A stretch of 64,000 bases of DNA from Sandaracinobacteroides sayramensis (GTDB lineage: Bacteria > Pseudomonadota > Alphaproteobacteria > Sphingomonadales > Sphingomonadaceae). Made by a program: the position numbers and the translations under genes. The stretch covers positions 51,747 to 115,746 of the forward strand of contig NZ_JAKLSQ010000034.1 of the NCBI RefSeq assembly GCF_022014495.1. Direction: 5' to 3'. This document shows, piece after piece, positions 18,158 through 26,785 of this stretch (positions are counted from its first letter, which is position 1; each line of letters starts with the position of its first letter). The notes under the pieces were generated by a model. It saw nothing but the letters and a program-made list of their open reading frames with translations. It made no database searches and was not told the DNA's origin.

Positions 18158-19287
18158 GCGCGGCGCGGCACGAGGGGGCGCTGGTGCTGGGCGGCGGGCT
18201 TGCGGGCGCCGCCGCCGCCATCTGGCTGGCGCGCGCCGGGCTGCCGGTTCGCCTGTGGGAGAAGGAGCGCGGACCCGCCCACAAGATCTGCGGCGAGTTC
18301 CTGAGCTGGGAGGCGCAGGCCTATCTGTCAGACCTTGGGCTGGATCTGCAGGCGCTGGGCGCCGTCGCCATTGACCGGGTGCGGCTGGTGACGGCCGAGC
18401 GCGTCGCCGCCGCGCGGCTGGGGTTCACCGCCCGCTCCCTGACGCGGCGGACGCTGGACGCCGCCTTGCTGGAGAAGGCCGCCGAAGCCGGGGCGCGGGT
18501 GGAGCGCGGGGTGGCGGCGCGGGAAATCCTGAACGACGGCACGGTTTCTGCCGGGCTCGAACGGCTGCGGGCGAAGCATCTGCTGCTGGCGACCGGCAAG
18601 CAGAATCTGCGCGGCGCGGCGCGGGACGGCGCGGGCACGCTGAACGGGCAACTGGGTTTCAAATCCTATCTGCGGCTGGCGCCCGCCGAGCGGGCGGAGC
18701 TTTCCGGGCATGTGGAGCTGATCCTGTTTCGCGGCGGCTATGCCGGGCTGCAGTTGGTGGAGCGCGACGCCGCCAATCTCTGCTTCCTGGTCGATCCGGA
18801 GCGGTGGAAGCGCTGCGGCGGGGATTTCCTGGCGCTGCTCGCCGATCTGGCGGCGGAGGTGCCGCATCTGGCGAAGCGGCTGGGCGGGGCGATGCCGCTG
18901 CTGGACCGGCCGCTGGCGATTTCCGGCGTGCCCTATGGCTTCCTGCACCGGCCGGGCCGCGAGACGGAGGGCTTCTGGCGGCTGGGCGACCAGGCCGCGG
19001 TGATCCCGAGCTTCGCCGGAGACGGGATGAGCCTGGCGCTGCACAGCGCCCGGCTGGCGACCGCCGCGCTTCTGACCGGGGCGGGGCACGGCGGCTATTA
19101 CCGGCGGCTGGAGCGCGACGTGGCGGGGCCGCTGCGTCGGGCGACCTGGCTGCAGCGCCTGTCCGCCGAGGAAGGCCGCAGACGGCAACTGGCCGGCGCG
19201 GCGGCGCTGCTGCCCGGCCTGCTGCGGCTGGGTGCGCGTTGGACGCGGCTGTCGCCCGGAGCGGTGCGGCGGGGCCGGGTGATGTAG
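18154..19287 (+). CDS. FAD-dependent oxidoreductase/hydroxylase of the PKS cassette
   Basis: Flavoprotein of 377 residues in the geranylgeranyl-reductase / aromatic-hydroxylase superfamily. It has the N-terminal dinucleotide fold LVLGGGLAGAAAAIWLARAG, the KICGEFLSWEA signature after the second strand, and the second FAD motif GDQAAVIPSFAGDGMSLAL. ATG 18154 overlaps the methyltransferase stop by four bases. In the srs model it would hydroxylate the methylated phenol to a hydroquinone or quinone. A hairpin terminator follows. Confidence 0.87.
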   Translation: MSAARHEGALVLGGGLAGAAAAIWLARAGLPVRLWEKERGPAHKICGEFLSWEAQAYLSDLGLDLQALGAVAIDRVRLVTAERVAAARLGFTARSLTRRTLDAALLEKAAEAGARVERGVAAREILNDGTVSAGLERLRAKHLLLATGKQNLRGAARDGAGTLNGQLGFKSYLRLAPAERAELSGHVELILFRGGYAGLQLVERDAANLCFLVDPERWKRCGGDFLALLADLAAEVPHLAKRLGGAMPLLDRPLAISGVPYGFLHRPGRETEGFWRLGDQAAVIPSFAGDGMSLALHSARLATAALLTGAGHGGYYRRLERDVAGPLRRATWLQRLSAEEGRRRQLAGAAALLPGLLRLGARWTRLSPGAVRRGRVM

Positions 19288-19301
19288 GGGGCTGGAATCG
19301 G

Positions 19302-19334
19302 AAGGGCCGCAAGGGAATTGCCCTTGCGGCCCTT
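19302..19334. terminator. Strong hairpin between convergent genes
   Basis: AAGGGCCGCAAGGG (19302-19315) and CCCTTGCGGCCCTT (19321-19334) form a perfect 14-bp stem with a five-base loop. It lies 14 bp after the flavoprotein stop and 79 bp beyond the SWIB gene stop, so it may serve both directions. Confidence 0.8.
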
Positions 19335-19413
19335 CGGTTTGCCGGTGCTGCCCCGGCGAGACTGCTGCTCCGGCGAGACTGCGGGCCGGCGCCGGGGCGC
19401 CGGCTGCGGCCGA

Positions 19414-19668
19414 CTACGACAGATGCTTGGCCAGATGCTTGTTCATTTCGAACATCGTCACGCTGTCCACACCGAAGATCGGCTTCAGCTTGGCGTCGGC
19501 GTTGATCCGGCGCTTGTCCTTCGGATCCTGAAGATCGTTGGCCTTGATATAGTCCCACACCTTCTTCACCACTTCGCCGCGCGCCAGCTTCGCGCTGCCC
19601 ACGATGGCGGCGAGTTCGGCGGAGGGCGTAAGCGGGGTTTGCAGTGCGTTCGGTTTCTTGTCGGCCAT
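19414..19668 (-). CDS. SWIB/MDM2-domain protein
   Basis: An 84-residue single-domain protein: TPLTPSAELAAIVGSAKLAR, VVKKVWDYIKANDLQDPKDK, INADAKLKPIFG and MFEMNKHLAKHLS follow the SWIB consensus from end to end. SWIB domains are best known from eukaryotic SWI/SNF complexes; small stand-alone versions occur in alphaproteobacteria and chlamydiae with unproven function, possibly nucleoid-associated. ATG 19668 was chosen over a 34-residue longer frame because it gives the complete domain and GAGGGA lies upstream. Confidence 0.9.
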   Translation of the reverse strand: MADKKPNALQTPLTPSAELAAIVGSAKLARGEVVKKVWDYIKANDLQDPKDKRRINADAKLKPIFGVDSVTMFEMNKHLAKHLS

Positions 19669-20210
19669 CTGTCCCTCTCCCTTGTACCCTTTAGGTCCGG
19701 TCGCATGGGGGTATGGCGGCCGGACTGATCCACCGGATGCAAGGCGGGAAAACCGCGCTTTCACCCGCAATGGCGGAACGGCGGGCCGTTCACCATTGTC
19801 CGCTTCTCATTCCACCGCTTTTGCCCCTCGTCAAACGGCAAAGCGGGCGCGGAGGTGCCGATCGGCGCATTTTTGCCCACCAGCCGGCCGAAAATGCGGC
19901 CATGGGGGTTTATCCACAGGAAAGATGATTAACAGCGGCGGTGCCGGGTGGCGGCCTCCGGGGCGATTCCCACTGCAAAACCCCGGCCGAAGTGGGGGAA
20001 TCAGGCTTCGTCAGCCGGAAAAAGTTGCGCGAAAGCCACAACTTGCAGCAGATTCTTTCATTTTGTTCAGAAAGGATTGCCGAACCGGAATCAGAAGTTT
20101 ACAGTTAACTCAATAATGACGTGGTAAGACAGGGTATGTGGAAACCGCCCCATACACGCCTATCTTACGGCGCAAGAACAAGAACTACGGGTCAGGACTG
20201 GATTCACGGC
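19669..20210. promoter_or_regulatory. Long non-coding control region with DnaA box and five GANTC sites
   Basis: A 542-bp divergent region, clearly more AT-rich than the genes. It holds a perfect DnaA box TTATCCACA at 19910-19918 and GANTC sites starting at 19965, 19998, 20051, 20088 and 20201, the last ten bases before the response-regulator ATG. TTAAC-type motifs (CtrA half-site-like) occur near 19929 and 20105. Open frames crossing it look non-coding. It probably carries the promoters of the SWIB gene (leftward) and the sensor operon (rightward). Confidence 0.6.
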
Positions 20211-20936
20211 ATGCGTTGCGCGGTGCTCGACGACGACAAGGCTCAGACGGAGCTGGTGGCGAAGCTGCTGGCCGATGCGGGGCATCAGTGCGAAGTGTTC
20301 CACCAGGGGCGCTCGCTGATCAACCGCCTGCGCCAGGACACTTTCGACCTTCTGGTGATCGACTGGAACATGCCCGGCATGTCCGGCATCGAGGTGCTGG
20401 AAACCGTGCGCCACGGCCAGCATGCGACGCTGCCGATCCTGATGATCACCAGCCGCGCCGACGATGAGGATGTGGTGATGGGGCTGGCCGCCGGCGCCGA
20501 CGACTATATCCTGAAGCCGCTTTCGCCGCCGGTGTTCCTGGCGCGGGTGGATGCGGCGCTTCGCCGCGCCCAGTTGAACCGCCCGCAGAAGACGGCGGCG
20601 AGCTACGGCGTCTACAGCTTCGACGTGCCCACCGAAACGGCGACCGTGAAGGGCGAGGCGGTGAAGCTGACCGCCAAGGAAATGGCGCTGGCGATGACGC
20701 TGTTCGAGAATATGTCGCGGCCGCTCTCGCGCTCCTATCTGCTGGAGAGCATCTGGGGCCAGAGCCCCGAGGCCGAGACGCGGACGCTCGACGCCCATGT
20801 CTCGCGCATCCGTTCCAAGCTGAACCTCCGGGCCGAGAACGGCTATCGCGTGCTTCCCGTCTATTCCTATGGCTATCGGCTGGAACCGACGAACGGCAAC
20901 GCCAATGCCATCGCCGAGGCAGAGCTGAGCGGCTGA
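20211..20936 (+). CDS. OmpR-family response regulator
   Basis: A 241-residue two-component regulator: receiver domain with acidic pocket LDDDK (residues 6-10), phosphoacceptor Asp51 in VIDWNMPGMSG, and the ILKPLSPP lysine; then a winged-helix output domain with RTLDAHVSRIRSKL and YSYGYRLEP. The ATG at 20211 begins exactly at the receiver strand; a 30-residue longer frame is unlikely. It starts a three-gene unit with a FecR/LysM PEP-CTERM protein (2-bp gap) and a CHASE2 histidine kinase, which is probably its partner. Its promoter region is rich in GANTC sites. Confidence 0.88.
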   Translation: MRCAVLDDDKAQTELVAKLLADAGHQCEVFHQGRSLINRLRQDTFDLLVIDWNMPGMSGIEVLETVRHGQHATLPILMITSRADDEDVVMGLAAGADDYILKPLSPPVFLARVDAALRRAQLNRPQKTAASYGVYSFDVPTETATVKGEAVKLTAKEMALAMTLFENMSRPLSRSYLLESIWGQSPEAETRTLDAHVSRIRSKLNLRAENGYRVLPVYSYGYRLEPTNGNANAIAEAELSG

Positions 20937-20938
20937 CC

Positions 20939-22936
20939 ATGCGCTTTGCCGCCCCCTCCCTGCTGCTGTTGCTCGCCGCGACCGCGCCGGCGCTGCCCAA
21001 TGGCGCGCGGCTGGAGCAGCGCCAGCGCGCGCAGGCGGAGGCCGGCGACGAGATCATCGTCTATCGCACCAGGGCCGGCGACAGCCTGCAGTCGATCGCG
21101 GCGCAATGGTTCGTCCGCCCGGAAGACTGGCGGCGGGTGCAGGCGCTGAACAAGATCCAGGATCCGGCGGACCTTCCGGCCGGCACGGCGCTGCGGCTGC
21201 GCAGCTCCTGGATCAAGACCAACCCGATCACCGCCGAGCTTGCCGCCTTCCGGGGCACGGTGCAGGTGGTGCGCGGCCATGAATCCCGCCCGGTGATGAA
21301 GGGGATGGAGCTTTCCGAAGGCGACATCGTCGAGACCGGGCCGAACGGCTTCGCGACGCTGGTGCTGCCGGACGCGAGCCAGGTTTCGCTGCCGTCCTCC
21401 AGCCGAATCCGTCTGGCGCGGCTGCGGCAGGTGCCGATGTCGGATTCGATCGACCGGCGCTTCACGCTGGAGCAGGGGCGGTCCGAAGCGAAGGTGACGC
21501 CGATGGCGAACCCGGCCTCGCGCTTCCTCATCACCACGCCGGTGGCGGTGGCCGCCGTGCGCGGCACGCAGTTCCGCGTGACCTACACGCCGTCAGAGTT
21601 GAAGGCGGTGACGGAAGTGACCGAGGGCAAGGTGGCCGTCGGCCGCTTCCAGAGCATCGAGGAAGTGCTGATCCGCGCCAATCATGGGGCGATCGCCACC
21701 TCCACTTCGCTGACCCGCGCCTTCGAACTGCTGCCGGCGCCGGCCGTCGACACGCCGGAGCGGGTGCAGAATGAGAAGGCGGTGACCTTCCGCCTGAAGC
21801 CGGTGCCCGGCGCGGCGCGCTATCTGGTGGAGATCGCCACCGACAAGGATTTCGTCGACCGGGTGGGCAGCGTCGAGGTCGATGGGCCCACCGCCGTGTT
21901 CGAAGGCGTGGAGAATGGCGAATTCTTCGTGCGGGCCTTTGCCATCGACGCATTGGGGCTGGTGGGGCAGCCGGCGCAATATGCCTTCGAGCGCAGCTAC
22001 GCCGGATCGCTGAGCGACGCCGAAGACAAGGCGCGTGAGCGCAAGCGCGAGGAACTGGCCAGCCTGGGAGACCCTGATCCGCTGGACTACGCCTGGTTCG
22101 AAGGGGACGGCGGCACGATCAGCCTGGTCGATTCCGGTGCCATCGCCGGTGACGTCGGCGGCGGAGCAGCGGATATCGGGGCCGGCGGCACGCCGGTGGT
22201 GCCGATCGAGGATGTCGCCCAGCTGTTCGAGGACAATTATGAGTCCGACAATGGCGGCTATTGGGGCATCGACGGCGGCGGCTGGAATGGCGATGCCGGG
22301 CCGGGTGGCTATTCCGGCGGCGGCGGTGGTGGTGGACGACCGGGCGGTGGCGGCTATTCCCGCGATCAGGATGGCGGCACGGACCCGGACGGCAACAATG
22401 GCGGCAATCCCGGAAATGGGCCCGGAAATGGCAATGCTCCCGTGGATAATGGGCAGCCCGGTGGCCAGCCCGGCAACGGCGGCAACCCCGGCAACGGCAA
22501 TCCTGGAAACGGGGTGATCCCCGGCAACAACGGCCTGCCCGGGGATGAAAATGGCGCTGGTCCAGGCGATGACGGCCAGCCGGGCAATGGCGATGGCGGC
22601 AACCCGGGCAATGGTACTCCGGGGAATGGCGACGATGGCAACCCTGCCAATCCCGGTCCGGGCAACGGCGGCAATCCAGGCGATGGCGGCGACAATGGCG
22701 GCGGTGAGGATGACGATGGCATCATCGTGATCCCGGTCGATCCGGCGCCGCCGACGCAGCCGCCCGGCGATAACGACGATGGCAAGGGGCCGGACGAAAA
22801 GCCGGTGCCCGGTGGAAACGGCAATGGAACCGTGCCGGCAGCCGTGCCGGAACCCGCCACATGGGCGATGATGATCGCCGGCTTCGGGCTGGTCGGCTGG
22901 GCGGTGCGCCGCAGGCGCGGGCGCCTGCCGGCCTGA
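20939..22936 (+). CDS. LysM/FecR-domain surface protein with Gly-Asn-rich stalk and PEP-CTERM tail
   Basis: Exported 665-residue protein. In order: signal peptide; a LysM-like module (VYRTRAGDSLQSIAAQWF, about residues 40-88); a FecR domain (GDIVETGPNGFATLVLPD, FLITTPVAVAAVRGTQFRV, about 100-260); a fibronectin/Ig-like segment (about 278-354); a low-complexity Gly/Asn/Pro/Asp region (about 438-600); and the sorting tail VPEPATWAMMIAGFGLVG plus Arg-rich end. FecR here is a periplasmic/surface scaffold, not an anti-sigma factor with a cytosolic N-terminus. It lies between a response regulator and a CHASE2 kinase, so it may present or sense an envelope signal. No exosortase is in the window. Confidence 0.85.
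   Translation: MRFAAPSLLLLLAATAPALPNGARLEQRQRAQAEAGDEIIVYRTRAGDSLQSIAAQWFVRPEDWRRVQALNKIQDPADLPAGTALRLRSSWIKTNPITAELAAFRGTVQVVRGHESRPVMKGMELSEGDIVETGPNGFATLVLPDASQVSLPSSSRIRLARLRQVPMSDSIDRRFTLEQGRSEAKVTPMANPASRFLITTPVAVAAVRGTQFRVTYTPSELKAVTEVTEGKVAVGRFQSIEEVLIRANHGAIATSTSLTRAFELLPAPAVDTPERVQNEKAVTFRLKPVPGAARYLVEIATDKDFVDRVGSVEVDGPTAVFEGVENGEFFVRAFAIDALGLVGQPAQYAFERSYAGSLSDAEDKARERKREELASLGDPDPLDYAWFEGDGGTISLVDSGAIAGDVGGGAADIGAGGTPVVPIEDVAQLFEDNYESDNGGYWGIDGGGWNGDAGPGGYSGGGGGGGRPGGGGYSRDQDGGTDPDGNNGGNPGNGPGNGNAPVDNGQPGGQPGNGGNPGNGNPGNGVIPGNNGLPGDENGAGPGDDGQPGNGDGGNPGNGTPGNGDDGNPANPGPGNGGNPGDGGDNGGGEDDDGIIVIPVDPAPPTQPPGDNDDGKGPDEKPVPGGNGNGTVPAAVPEPATWAMMIAGFGLVGWAVRRRRGRLPA
22305..22740 (+). 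repeat. Low-complexity region encoding a Gly/Asn/Pro-rich stalk
   Basis: Degenerate repeats of GGCAAC/CCCGGCAAT-type triplets encode GNGGNPGNG-like units inside the LysM/FecR gene. The pattern would be prone to slippage, so length variation between strains is expected. Confidence 0.8.
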
Positions 22937-22993
22937 AGGCCGCGCCGGCCGCCGGCTTGAGCCGCGCATATCCGCCGGTTAGCATCGCCTGCG

Positions 22994-25504
22994 ATGAACA
23001 TGCCTTCCCATCCGCTCCCGGCCCTGCCCGAAGGGAAGGGGGGCATTGCAGCCCCCGGCGCGCAGGCCCCCGGCGCGCAGGCCCCCGGATCGCAGGCTCC
23101 CGGATCGCAGGCTCCCGGATCGCAGGCTCCCGGATCGCAGGCCTCCACCGGGCCTGCCGCGGGCGAGCCGGAGGAGTTCAATTTCCGCAGCCGGCGCATG
23201 CTCATCGAATGGTGGGCGGTGCTGGTGACGGCGACTCTGGCCATCGTTTCCATCAGCTATCTGTGGCCGCCGGTCCGCGCCGACAATCTGTTCTACGATC
23301 TGGTGCTCCGCCTCAACCCGCCGCCGCCCAGCCAGCGCGTGCTGATCGTCGCCATCGACAACCGCAGCCTCAATGAAATCGGCCGCTGGCCCTGGAGCCG
23401 GGACGTGCACGCCCGGCTGATCGAGCGTTTGACGGAAGCGAAGCCCGCCGCCATCGGCTACGACGTGCTGTTCCCCGAAGCGCAGGCGCCCGAGGCCGAC
23501 GCGCATCTGGCGCAAGCGATCGCCCGCAACGGCCGGGTGATCCTGCCGGCGATCATCGAAATTCCCGGCCCGGACGGCGCGCCCTCGCTCAGGGTGCCGC
23601 CGGTCGAGCCTTTGGCGACGGCGGCGGCCGCGACCGGCCATGTCGTCACCCGGCCGGACCGCGACGGGGTGGTGCGCGGCATCGACCGGCTTTCCGACCC
23701 CGAGGGGCGGCGCAACCTGCACATGAGCGAGGCGGTTGTCGCCTATGCGCAGGGCGACTGGGACCTGCTGGACGCGCCCAGGCCCGCGCCGGACGCGCCC
23801 GTCTACGCCCCGGCGCGCGACCTCATCCCCTTCGCCGGGCCGGCGGGCAGCTACGCGCAGCTGAGCTTCGCCGACGTCATGGCCGGACGGGTTCCGCCAG
23901 ACCTCATCGCCGGGCGCATCGTGCTGGTCGGCGCGACCGGATCGGGCCTGGGCGACCGTTTCTCGACTCCGATGTCGGGCACGCTGGAGACGATGGCCGG
24001 CGTCGAGCTGCACGCCAATTATGTCGACAGCCTGCTAACCGACCGGATGATCCGCCCCGTCCCGCCGCTGGTGTGGCAGCTGTTCTCGCTGCTGCCCGTC
24101 TGGATGCTGATGCTGAGCCTGTTGTTCCTGGGGCCGCGCGTGAATCTCTGGCTCGGCGTGGGGATCGGCATCGGGGTGTTCGCGATCACGGTCGTCAGCC
24201 TCGCCTTCTTCCACATCTGGCTGCCGCCGGCGATGGCGCTGATCGCCGTCGGCCTCATCTATCCGCTCTGGGGCTGGCGGCGGCTGGACATCGCCAGCCG
24301 CTACATGGTCGCCGAACTGAAGGAGCTGCGGGCCGAGGAAACCGTGCTGCCGCGCCATCGCGGGGAAGTCTCGGGCGACCCGGTCGAGCGGCAGATCATC
24401 CTGATGCACGAGGCTATCCGCGACGTGCGCGACTTGCGGCGCTTCATCGCCCAGTCTCTCGACAGCCTGCCGGACGCGGCGGTGGTCACCGATCTCGACG
24501 GCTATGTGCTGATCGCCAACGACGCCGCCGACGCGCTGTTCGAGCGGCGGCTGGCCGGGCCGACGCTGGGGCGGCCGCTGGAGGATCTGTTCCGCAGCCT
24601 CGATCCCGACCCGCGCCTGCCGGACCCGCGCGCGGCCGAATTGATGGCCAATCTCAGCACCATGGCGATCCCGGCCGACGGCAAGCCGCTCGACGCCGGT
24701 TATGAGACGCGGCTGGCGGACGGCAAGAGCCTGGAAATCCGCCTTGCCCATTTCACCGACGCCGAGCGGCGGCCGCTGGGCTGGATCGCCCGCTTCGCCG
24801 ACATCACCGCGCTGCGCGCCTCGGAACGGCAGCGCGAGGACGCGCTGCGGCTGCTGACGCACGACATGCGGGCGCCGCAGGCCTCGATCCTGGCCGTGCT
24901 GGAAGCCGAGGGGCGCAAGGTGCCGCCCGAACTGGCGCGGCGGCTGGAACGCTATGCCCACCAGACGCTGAGCCTCGCCGACGATTTCGTGCATCTGGCG
25001 CGGGCGGAAAGCGGCCGCTTCCTGGTGGAGACCTTCAATCTTTCGGAGGCGGTGCTGGACGCGGTCGACGACCTGTGGCCGCTGGCGGATGCGAAGCGGA
25101 TCCGGATCGTTTCCGATGTGCCCGAGGACGAAGCGCTGGTGACGGGGGACCGGGCGCTCATCACCCGCTCGATCACCAACCTCCTCGGCAACGCCATCAA
25201 ATATTCGGACGAGCGCACGAAGGTGCAGGCGCGGGTGCGGCTGGAAGAGCCGGAGGTGGTCTGCGAGATCGTCGACGAGGGGCGTGGCATCGCCGCCGAG
25301 GATCTGCCTAAATTGTTCGAGGCCTTTTCGCGGCTGGCGCCCCCCGAAGGCGCGGCGCCAGCCGCCTCGGCGCCGGGCGCCGGGCTGGGGCTGGCCTTCG
25401 TGAAGGCGGTGATCGAGCGGCACGGCGGGGCGACCAGCGTAACCTCGGAAGAGGGGAAGGGATCGGTCTTCGGCTTCCGGCTGCCCCGCACGCGGCTGGA
25501 CTAG
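22994..25504 (+). CDS. CHASE2-domain sensor histidine kinase
   Basis: An 836-residue inner-membrane kinase: a cytosolic N-terminus with six 5-residue repeats (APGAQ/APGSQ), TM1 at about 73-91, a large periplasmic CHASE2 domain (about 93-345, with VLIVAIDNRSLNEIGRWPW and IVLVGATGSGLGD), three membrane helices (about 360-432), a PAS domain (about 485-602), the HisKA box LTHDMRAP with His623, and a HATPase domain with LLGNAIKYS and GAGLGLAFVKAVIERHGG. It is the third gene of the response regulator / FecR unit and the obvious partner of that regulator. CHASE2 domains often accompany FecR proteins; the ligand is unknown. Confidence 0.9.
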   Translation: MNMPSHPLPALPEGKGGIAAPGAQAPGAQAPGSQAPGSQAPGSQAPGSQASTGPAAGEPEEFNFRSRRMLIEWWAVLVTATLAIVSISYLWPPVRADNLFYDLVLRLNPPPPSQRVLIVAIDNRSLNEIGRWPWSRDVHARLIERLTEAKPAAIGYDVLFPEAQAPEADAHLAQAIARNGRVILPAIIEIPGPDGAPSLRVPPVEPLATAAAATGHVVTRPDRDGVVRGIDRLSDPEGRRNLHMSEAVVAYAQGDWDLLDAPRPAPDAPVYAPARDLIPFAGPAGSYAQLSFADVMAGRVPPDLIAGRIVLVGATGSGLGDRFSTPMSGTLETMAGVELHANYVDSLLTDRMIRPVPPLVWQLFSLLPVWMLMLSLLFLGPRVNLWLGVGIGIGVFAITVVSLAFFHIWLPPAMALIAVGLIYPLWGWRRLDIASRYMVAELKELRAEETVLPRHRGEVSGDPVERQIILMHEAIRDVRDLRRFIAQSLDSLPDAAVVTDLDGYVLIANDAADALFERRLAGPTLGRPLEDLFRSLDPDPRLPDPRAAELMANLSTMAIPADGKPLDAGYETRLADGKSLEIRLAHFTDAERRPLGWIARFADITALRASERQREDALRLLTHDMRAPQASILAVLEAEGRKVPPELARRLERYAHQTLSLADDFVHLARAESGRFLVETFNLSEAVLDAVDDLWPLADAKRIRIVSDVPEDEALVTGDRALITRSITNLLGNAIKYSDERTKVQARVRLEEPEVVCEIVDEGRGIAAEDLPKLFEAFSRLAPPEGAAPAASAPGAGLGLAFVKAVIERHGGATSVTSEEGKGSVFGFRLPRTRLD
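23051..23140 (+). repeat. Six tandem 15-bp repeats in the kinase gene
   Basis: Units of GCNCCCGGNNCGCAG: two encode APGAQ, four encode APGSQ, in frame (multiples of three keep the frame). The last three units are identical at the DNA level, which suggests recent expansion. Confidence 0.95.
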
Positions 25505-25532
25505 GCTGGGGCTTCCTGTTTCCCCTTACCTT

Positions 25533-25623
25533 CGTCACCCCGGGCTTGACCCGGGGTCCAGCTTTCTTCTTCGAGCGCGGCGCCAGCCGAAAAGCTGGAC
25601 CCCGGGTCAAGCCCGGGGTGACG
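25533..25623. repeat. Long copy (91 bp) of the CCCGGG intergenic palindrome
   Basis: Outer arm CGTCACCCCGGGCTTGAC... continues through GGGTCCAGCTTT and is mirrored by AAAGCTGGACCCCGGG...GGTGACG, so the two arms of about 37 bp pair almost perfectly around a variable centre (TCTTCGAGCGCGGCGCCAG). The element lies between the kinase and quinone oxidoreductase genes. Confidence 0.9.
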
Positions 25624-25736
25624 GAAAAGAGGGTAAAGGTCTTTGCAGCTTTCCAGCCGGCTCGGGGGCGCAGCTCTAGGCCGGAATTGACAGGACCGGC
25701 CCGGCTGGACCAACCCTTCCGGGCAGGGAGAGGAAG

Positions 25737-26711
25737 ATGCGCGCCTGGACGGTGGATGAACTGGGGGGAATCGGCAGCCTGAAGCTGGTGGAGGCGGCCG
25801 AGCCGCCGCCGCCCGGCCCCGGCGAGGCGACGCTTGCCATTCTGGCCGTGGGGCTGAACTACCCCGACCTGCTGATGCTGTCCGGCGGCTACCAGTATCG
25901 GCCGCCCTTGCCCTTCACGCCGGGGATGGAGGGCGTCGGCCGCATCGTCGCCGTGGGGGAGGGGGTTTCCGGCGACCTTCTGGGCCACCGCATGCTGCTG
26001 AGCGGCCGCACCGGGCTGCTGGCGGAGCGCGTGACCCTGCCGCTCGAAAAGCTGCGCGACGTGCCCGAGGCGCTGTCGGACGCGGAGGCCGCCGGTTTCA
26101 CCATGGGGGCGCTGACCGCCTGGGTCGCGCTGGCGGTGCGCGGGCGCTTGCAGCCGGGCGAGCATCTGCTGGTGCTGGGCGCGGGCGGCGGCATGGGGCT
26201 GGCGGCGGTGGCGGTCGGGAAAGCGCTGGGCGCGCGGGTGACGGCCATTGCCTCCTCGGCCGAGAAGGAGGCCGCGGCCCTGGCGGCGGGCGCCGACCGG
26301 GCGCTGCCGATGGACCGGGCTGCTCCCGATTTCACCCCGCTGAAAGGCGAGGTGGATGTGGTGTTCGATCCTGTCGGCGGGCCGGCGGTGATTCCGGCGG
26401 TGAAGACGCTGCGCTGGGGCGGGCGGTATCTGGTGGTCGGTTTCGTCGCCGGTCCGCCGGTCCGGCTGCCCACCAATCTGGCTTTGCTGAAGGGGATCGA
26501 GATTCTGGGGGTGCGCGCCGGCGAGGCCGGGCGGCAGGACCCGGAAGGCGGGCGGGCGCATCTCGCCGCCATCGCCCGGCTGGCGATGGAGGGCCATTTG
26601 CGCCCGCTGGTGGGGCTGGACGTGCCGATGGAGGCCCTGCCGCAGGCGCTGGAGGCGATGCGCGACGGCCGGCTGGTGGGGAAGGCGGTGGTGCGCGTCT
26701 GCGCCGATTGA
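25737..26711 (+). CDS. NADPH:quinone oxidoreductase-like zinc-independent MDR protein
   Basis: A 324-residue medium-chain dehydrogenase/reductase of the quinone oxidoreductase branch. It has GLNYPDLLMLSGGYQYRP and FTPGMEGVGRIVAVG in the catalytic domain and the NAD(P) loop LVLGAGGGMGLAAVAVGKALGA; the catalytic zinc ligands of alcohol dehydrogenases are missing. It is cytosolic; the substrate is probably a quinone or enone. GGGAGAGGAAG precedes the ATG closely. It stands alone before the glycine riboswitch. Confidence 0.88.
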   Translation: MRAWTVDELGGIGSLKLVEAAEPPPPGPGEATLAILAVGLNYPDLLMLSGGYQYRPPLPFTPGMEGVGRIVAVGEGVSGDLLGHRMLLSGRTGLLAERVTLPLEKLRDVPEALSDAEAAGFTMGALTAWVALAVRGRLQPGEHLLVLGAGGGMGLAAVAVGKALGARVTAIASSAEKEAAALAAGADRALPMDRAAPDFTPLKGEVDVVFDPVGGPAVIPAVKTLRWGGRYLVVGFVAGPPVRLPTNLALLKGIEILGVRAGEAGRQDPEGGRAHLAAIARLAMEGHLRPLVGLDVPMEALPQALEAMRDGRLVGKAVVRVCAD

Positions 26712-26785
26712 CGGCCGATGGCGTTGACCGAATCGCGGGGCTGCGCCATGGCGGTGAAGTCGACGGGCGAACGCCCGGCGGCGCT

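Noticed and set aside
19669..20210. Possible replication origin
   Set aside because: Only one DnaA box was found and there are no origin-flanking genes; a regulatory region is the simpler reading.
23051..23140. Tandem repeats as a possible CRISPR array
   Set aside because: Units are 15 bp, directly adjacent without spacers, and in frame inside a kinase gene.
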